From: Certhia americana
Lineage: Eukaryota > Chordata > Aves > Passeriformes > Certhiidae
Assembly: GCA_018697195.1 (NCBI GenBank)
Contig: CM031878.1
Coordinates: forward strand, 70,727,072 to 70,791,071
DNA length: 64,000 bases
Reading direction: 5' to 3'
The translations under genes were made by a program, and so were the position numbers. How positions within the stretch are numbered: the stretch's first letter is position 1; each line of letters starts with the position of its first letter. This document shows positions 41,598-53,500 of the stretch, piece after piece. Below the pieces are notes generated by a model. That model saw only the letters and a list, made by a program, of their open reading frames with translations, was not told the DNA's origin and made no database searches.

Positions 41598-44500
41598 GTA
41601 CGGGAGGGACGGGGCTCGGCGGGACGGGCCCGGTTGTACGGCACGCCGGGGGCTCGGCGGGACGGGTTGTACGGCAGGCCGGGCCCGGTTGTACGGCAGG
41701 CCGGGTTGTACGGCAGGCCCGGCCCGGTTGTACGGCAGGCCCGGTTGTACGGCAGGCCGGGTTGTACGGCAGGCCCGGTTGTACNNNNNNNNNNTTGTAC
41801 GGCAGGCCCGGTTGTACGGCAGGCCCGGTTGTACGGCAGGCTGGGTTGTACGGCAGGCCGGGGCTCTGCCGGCTGTGCCGGGCCCAGGGCAGCGCTGTGG
41901 GGAGGGGGCGGTGCTGAAGCCGGGTACGTGGGGCTTTGAAGGAAGCTGTTTTGGCCGTGCTTTGCCCGTTCTGAGCTGCGAAGGGGAAGGGGGCAGGCAG
42001 GCTCGGCGGTCCGAGCTGTGGTGAGGGAGCGCTGCTCTGAGCTGTGTCCCTGCGCCAAGGCAGGGCGGCTCCCAGGCAGAACCTTCTCTCTGGGAAAGCC
42101 TCAGCTGGCTGTAAAATTGCATTGGTGTGAGAACGTTAACGGGAGAGAAAAGAGCATTCCTTTATGGGGTGGAAGGCGAGCGGCAAAGCAGCTCTGGAAG
42201 TGCAGCACAGGTGCTCAGTCTGAATGGAAAGGAGGTGCAGTGGAAACTCGTAATTTAGTTCAAGGACAAGGGATTTTAAGATAATGTTTTAAGCTAATTT
42301 CCTAGCTAATATGCTGAAATTTGCTTGGGCATTAAAATACAAGTAAGCAGTTGGTATTTCCTAAAGTTATGTGAACAAATAACTCTGTTTCTAGCAGTGC
42401 AGTTACTTGTGGCCCCTTTTCTGCAGTTCTGGCTATTACAGAACTCGTAGTTCATTGAGAGGTGTATATCTTACTGGCACACCTCAGAAACGATGACTTG
42501 TGATCCTTCAGTGTGCATTGTTAGGTTTTGAATTAGAGTGTCACTGATGCAGGTCCTTACGTGTGACTGAAGTAGAAGGGGAAGGAGAGGAACAAATGAC
42601 CAAGAGGATACCAAGTTTTTCCTGTAAAACCATTCTCATCTACCAGTTTCATAACTGGACTTAAAACAAATTCTTAATGCTTGAAGTAGGGTAGCGTGTT
42701 TGTATAAGCAGCATGCGTTGAAGTTTTGAAAATGTGAATAGCAAATTAAACTAAGAAACTTTCTGGTGCACGGAAATAGGTGCAGTCATGTCGAGTATGT
42801 TTTTATGTGTGATTTCAGTAACATAGATTTGTTTGTAGACCTGTTGAAGCTCATGCATACTTTAATGTCAATTGAACCTGTATTACAGGCAAATCTCATT
42901 TTTTTTCTACAAGGGGATGCATCTCCTGCTTTCTAGAGAGATAAATGTGGTCATATCTGTGAAAGACATATTTGTTTCTTTCATAGTACTAAAACTTATA
43001 AAGTGAGTCTAACTTTGCTGATATATATGAGAATGGAAACTGCATAAAATAAAGTTAATAATGTTTTGCAGTTGGGCAAAAGAAAATAATTTATGGAAAT
43101 TAAAATATATGTCATCATTTAGTCTTTCAGAGTATAGACTCGTGGCCATAATTTCAAACTAAAAAATGAAGTTTATAAAGAGCCAGAAGAATTCAGTCTC
43201 AGAAGTGGTGTTTCTGATCTGTGAAGAGTTGATGTCATGGCTTAGGAGAACGTGTTGCTCATGGTGCCCCCGGTATTTTAAAATATTTCTGGCAGTGTTA
43301 TATATTGTGGAATTTGTAGATTCCATTCAATCTTTGGGGACTTTGTTTTAATCTCTATGGATAAACGCAGTTTCAAAGTATGCCTGTAGCTGTTCAGGCT
43401 ACCTTGGAGTGACAAAAAAATTCAAGCTACTTGAGAATACTTCCAGTTTACTTTAAAAAGACTATTTCTAGGTTATTTTCTTACAGAAGTTCCTTAAGAA
43501 TAATCACTTTCCCACACTTCTCAGTACTACCTTCTTCTGCAACTCGTAAATACTGGCTTTTTGTGTTGAAATGACACAAACAATACACATCTTGTTAGCT
43601 GTCAGATTTGAGGCTCCAGAGGTAGATAGTTTGAGAGTGCTGATATACCTTGTATTTTACAGTCTTGTGTGCTGTGCATTGTTGATCCTTTTTAGCAAAG
43701 TGTATTTTCTTTCACAGAGTGAAGATACGCAGCAACAAATTATCAGAGAGACTTTCCATTTAGTATCCAAACGTGATGAAAATGTTTGTAATTTTCTAGA
43801 AGGAGGACTGTAAGTATCAAGTTTTAAATAAATGCCCAATACTGACTTTCAGTACTGCTTTTTCTAATTCAGTAATACCTTTTCTGATTGCAGTACAGCT
43901 TTTCACAGCTGTAATGTAAATGCCACGTGTCACTTGAAATTTGTTGCTACACAAGGAATGATCCATTCTGCACCAAGTGTACATATTCTTTATTAACTGA
44001 AGCATTTATATATACCAAAATGTCTTAGGCAATAAAATGATTTTTTTCCTAGTGCTGTAATGGCCACAGTGCCATATCTGGTGCCCAATTGTTTCAGACA
44101 CAAAGATGGGGAAGGAGCAGGCAGATGTTGATTTGGTATAATAAAACTAAAGATTTCTGGTCACATTTCAAGAGGCACTGGCATTTGCCACACCCATTGA
44201 ATTACAGAATATTCTGAAGGGACACACGAGGTCTCTGTAGTGTAGCCCATACAGGAATCCACAGCTCAACCTTGGTGTTTTTAGCACCATGTGCTCTTGA
44301 CCACCTGAGCCAAATCTCTAGGAAATTAAATACTTTGGAACCTTGTTTTTTGGCTTGAACTCTTAGAATTTGAGCAGACAGCCTTTGATAGTAGGATTCC
44401 TCAGCCTTTTTATCAGGATTTGTACTTGCTGTATGAGCTAAGAAAAAAAAATAGGTTTTAAATGTGCTAACTAGTAGTACAGTTTCACCCAAGGTATTTT

Positions 44501-47500
44501 ATTAATAAAGGAAAAGCAAGGTAGGAGGAAAGTAAGGCTTATGTGTTCTGTCTCTGTAAGACACAAAATAGTCTTTTTGAATCCTCTTCGTTGTTTTTGG
44601 AAATCATCTTACTTTATCTGAAGAAATTCTAAAATGAAGATGTGTTTTATTTTGAAGTATTTAATAGCCATCAAGAGTAAATAGTTAAAAAAGCCACCGT
44701 CTAGAAGAAGGGGTCAGAACTGATGGAATAAACTCATGATCTCTAGTGTGTGGCGTAGAGATTGTCATAGTCTGTTAAATATTATATTTGTGGGAATTTC
44801 TGGTTACTGAAGGTCGGTCTGCTAACACCTAGATTTTCTGTGTGCAAAGTCAGTTAAATGCTTAGCTGTACCATATCAGCTGGGATGTCTTTTTTCTTGA
44901 TCCAAATGATTCCTGATTTTTTTCTTTTTTTAATTACCGTTTCTTAAATTTAAATTATTCTGTTTTTTTCGCTACTCAGCTGATGATTCTGTCATTAGGT
45001 TCTTGGAGATGATCTCAAGTTGTAAACATTCTCGCTTGAATTCTGTAAGTGAAAGGCAGAAGACATTTGGAGCTTTTTTAAAAATCACAACTGCCCTTAA
45101 CATGAATGAACTGAGACAGAGAACACAATTCTGACTTTCCTCCTACTGCTCAATTTCAATGTTTTTGCAGTATTTTTCTTTTTCTTCAGGGCAGGGTTCA
45201 CTTTATAGTTTGCAGTTTACCCAAAGGCCTTGACAATTTATGTCTAGGCCTGTGTGTACTTCAAGTATGAAGTATTTGAAAGAATTGGGTAAATAGATCA
45301 CGAAAGAGGAAACTTTAATTGCCATGTTGTTTCACTGTCCTGTTTGTTAATAATAGTGTTGTCTGATACATAAACATAATTCCTGCTTTTCAGGAACAAA
45401 GGGTTCCCTGTCCCTACCCCCATTCCTGCTCTCTGCCAAACATTAATGTAGAACAAAGTGGTTAAGCAAAAGTGTCTTAAAACTTCTTTTTTTTTTTTTT
45501 TTAAATCTTTGTATTCTTTTCCTGAGATTAAGAAACTAAGGGGATGAGTTATGGTACACCAAATGGGTGATTCAGTTCTGGTACAGAATTAGGGAAAAAT
45601 CGTGGTAGTCATGGCCACGTAGGTTCAGCCTAAAAAATACTTTTGTTTCTGTAGGGGTGGGCTTCTTAGAGCTCAAAGCAAATGTCAGTGATCTGATGTA
45701 GATCTCCTGTGCTTTAAGTGCCTTTTTTTGGAAGGCTATAGCAGAAGAGTGGAAGAACCTATCTCTTTAGACCTCTTCTCATTCAATACCATGATGGTTA
45801 GTGAGTCCATAAAAATGTCATTGCTTCTGTCACTGACTGTAACATTGCATCATCAATTATTGCTTGGTCCTACTTCTCCAGAGATCAGGCATCTTTAGCA
45901 CAAGTGCTGCGTGTTCTTGGTTATTAAATGGATCACAAACCTAATTTAAAGGGTGTTTTTGTAATTCAAATCCCACTTTTCATTATGGGTTTTTTTTTTT
46001 CACTTGATGCTCTTCTGAGAAGGTCAGGGAAGAATTCATAGGCATACACTGTTAATCTGTAAAGCAGATTTATCCCTGTGCAGTGCCTGCCTGCCTTGTT
46101 ACTTATTCTTCCATTGGAATTATATCACAAAATAGAAGTTGCAATATAGTTGGATTTGGGAGAGCTCCAGCTGTTAGTAATAGGTGTCCTATTAATTGAA
46201 ATAGCTGTGAGGATTTTCTCAGCTTATCTTGAGATGCTAACAAAGCTTTCCTTGTTTTATTTCCTCTTTAGATTAATAGGTGGATCTGATAACAAACTAA
46301 TTTACAGACACTATGCCACCTTGTATTTTGTCTTCTGTGTGGATTCCTCAGAAAGTGAGCTTGGTATTTTAGACCTCATACAAGTAAGTTCTTTTTGCTG
46401 CTTTGTGGGATTTTTTGTTTGTTTGTTTGTTTGTTTTTATTCTTAATAACTATTATTCAACTTTGAAGTATCTTAGAATTTAAATGTTTTGATTTTTTTT
46501 GGTCATACTTGGAAGTATCTTATAATTTAAATATTTTGCCTTTTTTGATAATACTTGGAAGGTTGCTTTCATACCTGAACTTATCAAGAAGTGCTGAATA
46601 TTATTTACAGATTGTTTGCAGTTTTCTGGGCTGTCTTTGAAAAAGACATTTCCCAAGTTGATGGGAACGTGAGGAAACTGTTGGGAGCCTCCTGAGCACA
46701 AACTATTTTTTGATTTAGCTTTTCAAACCTTTTTTGGCTGCAGGTACAAATGGCACAGTTCAGACATTTGCTGTACCAGTGAAATAGTTTATTTGCAAGT
46801 TTTAAGTTGAAAAAGTCACTTATTTAGTCAGAGGCCTCTGACTCTACAATCAGTGTAGATTATGAGAACTTCAATAGGCAATGTTCTGTGTGTATTTATG
46901 TATTTATGTATATTGATATATACCCAAACTCTCACACACATATGTGAATGTATGTTTATATTCAGTATAAGTGTATAATGCATAAATATGTCCAAAACTT
47001 TTTTGGATTAAACATTCCTTGTGGTTTATGAGCTTTTTGACAGGTATGCCTTAGAAAACGAGGGCAAATGCTCCCCTAGGTATGTGTTCTGCACCAGGGG
47101 AATTGGGATGGGTGGGCTGTGGATTGGTTGAGAGAAAGAAGCTTCAGAAGCCTAGGTTCTTTCTGTATCTCAGCAAGAAAGGTTTAACAGCACAAATATT
47201 AATAAGATAACTGCTTAATAGGACAGAGTGAGAAGATGAATGTAGGTGGAAAATCTTACGCCCCTTCAGGTGCTGGGCATGCATGCCACCTTTGTGTGGC
47301 ACCCTGTGGAGCTCAGGTGGGTTTTACCACAGTGTGTGGGGCAGACCAGATCCTCCTCTTTCTATGGAGAGAGGCTCGTCCTCTTTTGAACCTTTGAGCT
47401 CTTATATAATTTCCTCACAGGAAAACAACTCTTGCTAAAGGATATTTTCAGGAGAACTTCTTGCTGCAGTTTGAGGTCGTGGCAAGGCCATGCAGGTGGC

Positions 47501-50500
47501 ATGTTCACCCGTACCACGTGGGAGCTGCCTGCAGGCTCCTCCATTACAGTGAACTGGCTGAGTTTATCCCATAGACAAGGAATTTCTGCAGCACAGCACA
47601 GGCATCTGTGTCTATTCAGGTTGTCTTACCTGGATGACTGACCCCTAAACATGCAAATGTCTTAGTCATAATCAGTACATTTCATTCCTACAGTTCATTT
47701 TTGCCAAGATCATCACGGGTTATAGATTATATTAATGAGAACCAGGCTGCTCAGCCCAGTAGGGCAGACAGGGCCTGTTCAAGATGACTGACTCCTCAAA
47801 TAGAATGTGTTCTGCAGGGCTTCCAGGTACAAGTTCCTTCCAACTCAGGGACCCATTGGGACCATGGAGTTCAACTCCTGACCTTGCCCAGGACCCCCCG
47901 AGAATCACACCACGTGCCTTAAAGCTTTGTTCAAATGCTTCTTAAACTCAGGCAGGCTTGGTACTGTGGCCAGTATTTAAACTGCTAAATATTTCCCTAT
48001 CAATCTAGTAATAAATATCATGTCTTGTAATATGAACACTCCCTAGGTCGAGGCCTCTGACTAAATAAGTGACTTTTTCAACTTAAAACTTGCAAATAAG
48101 CAATTTCACTGATGATCATTAGTGAACTGAGATGGTGCAAAAAATAGTTTCACGCCATGAAGTGGTTTATGTCATTGCGTATAATGGATCTCAGTGATAT
48201 ATAAAAATATGAATGTATTTAAAATATATATATATATATTAAAAAAATATATACATAAAACAGTAAGTGTAACTTGCTGTTAAGCCTTTCCAAAGCTTGC
48301 GCACCAAGAGAATTGATTTATTACATAAGTAAAATCTGTCCAGAGACATGGGAATGTATCCATTGGTTATTTCATTGTAGAACACTCTGAGTCTCCAAGC
48401 CTCACAGTTCCCTGCATACCTTTCTTGAAGCTGCATAGCTTCTCACAGACACTTTCAGCTGTTCAGAACAGCTACTCCAGTGTGGCTCTTCTGGACAGTA
48501 GATCCAGAAGAGTGCCTATGTGGGTAGCGGGGAAGGAAAATCCCTTCTGGATTCTTATATCATCTTTGGTCGTAGAACATTCTGCAATATCTGTACAGTG
48601 CAGCATTAACAAGTAAGGTACACAATGGCTGTACATGATCATAGCAGTTTGTTGTACAGGGTTGCTCAGTTTCCTCTTGCATAGCATGTCTTCTTACTTG
48701 GAAGTGCTAAAATATTTATGAACAGAGAAAAGAAGCATATTTGTACATAGTGTGATCTAAATTGTATGTTAAGGTGTTGAAATAAATTGCTTGAGCTTGC
48801 TGCTGTCCATAATTATATAGCCCCCAAACTTTTTGAATTACAGAATTTAAACTTTTGTCTAAAATGTTTTGCTTCTTGTACCAAAAATACTTCAATAGAT
48901 TTTAGTCTCCTAGTCTTTGTATATCACATTTTTTCAAAAAATTCCCCAGTGTTTAATTACATCCCAAAATAATCGCTTAAAGGAAACTGAAATAATAAAA
49001 ATGCTATTTCCATTTGTAGAAATACTTTGTTTTTCTGACCTGTATGATTTTGTTTATAAATTTAAAGTCTCACCAGGGACAGCTGTTGAGGATTCCAACT
49101 TCTCTTAGTCATTGTAATTCAACCATTTGATTACTTTATAAAGTACTAAAGATATATTAAATATTAAGAGTATAGTGATTCATTAAATGTTTTTGATTTC
49201 TAGACTGGCTCAGAAGTAGGATCTATTTAATCCCCTTAGCAATAGCAATCGAATTAAATGTATCTTTAACTGAAATAGGGCTATCAGAAAATTTATTATT
49301 AGCTGTCAATCCCACATGCAGTGCAGACTAACAGTATATACACATGCATATTGAATTGAGCAAATAAGCTTTGTTTTCTCCTGAAAAATGTTGGACCATT
49401 TTTATGGTTACAAAGCATCTTTGTTTACTGTGGTTCAGAGATAACACAGGTAAGACATCTGGACTTCTTTATGAGTCATACATATAATGAATTGTCTAAG
49501 TAAGTTGACGTGTAAGGGACCAGTTTATGATGGAAAGTAAACTGGTGAAGTGAACCTAGAACTCATTGTAGCATTTGGAAGGTTTCTGTCATGCAAACTG
49601 AATAAATGTGTAGGAGATTAGGTTGCATATGGCAGTCTGCAGTTCTTTTCAGCAGAAAGTTTTTGTTGTGATACTTAAGACACTTTTGTGAATGCCACTT
49701 ATCTCCCCATCAGGTCAGAGCTGTTGCACAGGTAAGTCTTGACTCAGGCTTAATGAATATGATGTATGCATTACAAATCATAGACTCTGCCTCAGGTTTG
49801 ATACTGTCTGCAACTTGGATTCTTTGTTCAAACACCTAAGGCAAATTCACATTGTTAATTTTTGACCATTTTCTCCCCATTTTCTCTAAATATAAACACA
49901 GATTTCTTTTTATTATATTTATTTATTTATTTATATTTACTTGTTACTAGGTTTGGGAGATAGGTCAGCATCTGTGCTATGCTTAGGTTTTGCAGTCTCT
50001 TGGATTCGGTGTAAATTCTGTCATGCTATTTTAGTGTCTTCATGTTAGCCTGTGAAGTGTAAAATTTTAGTGCATGGAAGGAAAATATGTGTGAAAAGAC
50101 AATTAGCTGTAGACTGCCATAAGGAAAAAAAAGAGGGGCTTTTACAGTGGTACCTTAACTATCTCAGGGACCTAAGAGTCTGTGCCAACTCTAAAAATTT
50201 GTGTGTCTTCGCCCATGGTTGTACTTTGAAGAGATAAGAGTCAGCAAGCAGCAGAGTCTGTGAGATCAGTCTTCCAGGGGAAACTCAGAGCCTTTCAAGG
50301 TGATGGTGTTCAGTGAGATGCATATGGGAAATGCAGTGCAGTTTATGTAACATGTTTTTCTCAGTTCTTAATGATAAAGGATTCTGAGCAGAGATGCTTT
50401 TATGCTAATTAAATGAAAAACAGAGCGGCATATGGCTGGGATGAGAACTCTCCATGGCCAGATTGAATTACTTCTGTCCTCAGATTTACTATTGCTCTTT

Positions 50501-53500
50501 AGCTGAGGAAGAAGAAAGGGATATTCTTGGTATGAGTTACTCCTGTTGGGTTTATTTCATCTTTTGTACCTGCTTTTGTTAGTATTTGACATTATCTACA
50601 CTCAGGTGTATTTAATTCATTAGGTGTTCTGAGTTTTCTGCTGCCCTTGTTATCTTCCAACTAATGTATTATTTATTCTTATTTGTATTATTTGTCTTAT
50701 TTGCTTATTTTAAAAATAAGCCCTTCATTATAAAGGTGATGTTTTATGTTTTCACACATGGCTGAGTGGAGAGAGCTCCTGGTTTGCATATATTCAATAA
50801 AAGTTTGATATTTTGTTTCATATAATTTATGCTCTCAGTGTATATCTGTCTTTATTAAAGCATATTTCTTTAAAAACAAAGGTGTATATGTTTTCTTTTT
50901 TCTTTTTTGCATGTTTTCTGTTTACTTACATGGAGATAATGCACGTTTTCTCCTTTTTACCATAAAAAATTATCATTTCAAAAATTAAGCACAAGGGGGA
51001 GCTAGTAATTAATGATGCATGCATCCTTATTTTCCTGTTATTTCACTCACATATTTATGTTACTCTTCCAGTAATATCACAAGGTGCATCTAAACTGATG
51101 TGGTGTCTCCCAAAACAATTGATGTGTTTTCTCTTCTAGTTATTGATCTAAAAGTCTGCAGCATCTGAAGTAGTTACTGAAGTACTTAAATTTTAGCACT
51201 GCATGCCACAGTGTGCAATTCATTTGACTCAACTAAAATTCTGGTGGAAGTGACTGATTTTTTTACCATTTCAATTATGGAAGGCATCTTAAAATAGGCT
51301 AAGAAATGTTAGTGTAAAAAATCTAGTTTACCTTGCAGACCAGTGTTTTAAAAGACCATTTATAATAGATGCAGACCTTATAATTTCTGGCATTATTCCA
51401 TAAGAATGGAAGGTAGGGGAAAGTTTGGAGTTTCCAAGAGAAATCCTTAATAAGTGAAAAATCTCTTTGAAGGAATAGTCAGTGCCAGCTGATTTCCCTT
51501 AGATTAAAAAATGTTTATTGCGCATTACTGATTGTGCATTGTTAGCAGAGATTTGTGAGTTTTAGTGTGTGGTGGGTTTGCTGTGTATTAGATAAAGGTT
51601 TAGAAGTAACCACTCCAACAATGAATCAGGTGTTGCTACAGAAGCTTTATTTACTGGAAGAATGTCACAAAAATAAAACTTTGATGTTGTTGATGTGTGA
51701 ACACGCATGCTGCTACTTTATCTGTATAGTATATAGTGTATATATATATGTAGTATCTGGGCAGGGTGTTGTTAGGATTCTTGAGTTGCCTTTGTTTATA
51801 ATGGGTTCCTTTGTTTCCCAAGAAGCTAGACAGATGTTAAGATTGTGTGAATCAGGTGCAAAGTAGGTGGATTATATGAGGAATAGTGTCAAACTCCTAG
51901 ATCTTGTAACTGAAACCACTTGACAAAGATTGAATTTACACTGTTTCCAATGTTCTTCTTTCAGCTAGTATCAAACGGCACTGTCCTTGTAACTGCATTC
52001 TCCTAAGGTGCAAGGAAAGTAAGAGAACATCCTTGGTGATTTGTTTTGCTGCACATGTTGTCAAATGTGTAGTTTTTTTCTTCTTAACATACAAGTTTTT
52101 TTGTTTGCCTGCATCCCTTCTTTGTAGAAGACTATTATTATCACAGTGAATTAACAATTGCTAGAAGAAAAAATTCCCTGCTTTGCTTAGCTTCAGTATA
52201 ATTTGACAAAAGCATATTCATTTTCTTAGTCAACTTGTCACTGAACCTTATTGTCCTGAGTCTGCCTCTGCATATGCTCTCTATGTTCCTAGTTTAAGCG
52301 ACAGATTTGTGTTTTGGTATTAAAGAATAGTCCTTGTTCTAAATGCATGGTTCATCAGTTAATCTGTAGGGTTTTTTAAGACTTTATTAGTACTAGTAAT
52401 AGCAAGGGCAGGGCATGATCATCCTCTCTTTTAAACTGTGAGCAGGGTCTGAAGACCAGCAATTAAGACGTGAAAGTAATCTTGTTGATAATGCAGGGTA
52501 AACAGTTGGGAATGGCTGATGTCAAGCAAATGTGTTTCACTGGGTCTGTAGGTATAAACACATATATGAAGCAGCAGGACTTTTATCCACAAAGAGTGGC
52601 GGTGGATGGGGTTACATCCAGCTGGTGTCTGGTCAGCAGTGGTATTCCCCAGAGCTCAATGTTGGGGCCAGGCTTCTTTATCAATGATCTGGATGAGGGG
52701 TTCGAGTGTTCCCTCATCCAGTTTGCAGGTGACTTTGTGCTGGGTGGGAATATTGATCTGCTGGAGGGATTCAGACAGGCTGGCATGGTGGGCCAAGGTC
52801 AATTTTATGAGGTTTGACAAGTCCAAATACTAGTCCTGCCCTTGAGTCACAATAATCCCTGCAGTCCTACAGACTTGAGGAAGAGTGGCTGGAAAGCTGC
52901 CCAGTGGAAAAGGACCTGGGGGTGCTGGCTGACAGCGACTGAACATGAGCCAGCTGTGCCCGAGCAGCCAGGAAGGTCAATGACATCTTGGCTTACATCA
53001 GTAATTGTGAGGCCAGCAACTGTCCCTCTGTGCGGGGCACTGGTGAGGCCATGCCTCAAACCCTGTGTCCAGTTTTGGGCTCCTCAGTACTAGAAAGACA
53101 TTAACTTGCTGGAGCAACTCCAGAGAAAGGCAGTGGAACTGCTGAAGGGGCTGGAGCAACAAGTCTTGCAAGGAATGGGTGCGAGAGCTGGCGGTGTTTA
53201 ACCTGGAGAAAAGAAGGACTGGGGGGACCTTATCTTTCCGTACAACTGTGTGGAAGGAGGTTATAGAGATGCTTCGATCTCTTCGCCCAAGAAAGAAGGA
53301 ATAGGACAAGAGGAAACAGCCTCAGTTTGTGCCAGGGGAGAATAGACTGGATATTAGAAAAAATTTCACTGAAAGGGTTGTTGGACATTGGAATGGGCTG
53401 CCCAGGGAAGTGGTGGAGTTACCGTGCCTAGTGTTTTAAAAACATCTAGATGTGATACTCAGGGTCTTGGGTTAGAGCTGCATTTGGCAGTTCTAGCTTA

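Larger units (their letters stand above)
41598..43717 (+). other. AP3S1 intron 1
   Basis: This 2.1-kb intron opens with the GTACGG minisatellite and then turns AT-rich. No other repeat or exon is recognised. Confidence 0.75.

Noticed and set aside
41632..41862. CRISPR-like array
   Set aside because: Units are directly adjacent with no unique spacers, in an animal nuclear gene. It is a minisatellite.
41378..41939. Forward open frames in all three frames through the minisatellite
   Set aside because: They are repeat-encoded (LYGRPG, VVRQAR, CTAGPV), with no conserved domain. One shares frame with AP3S1 exon 1 but the splice donor at 41598 ends the exon.
46777..48111. Simple hAT transposon bounded by the two CAGTG arms
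   Set aside because: No matching 8-bp target duplication and no transposase sequence between the arms. Kept only as a hypothesis.
52470..52833. Host gene in the 115-codon open frame
   Set aside because: It is a CR1 reverse-transcriptase remnant.
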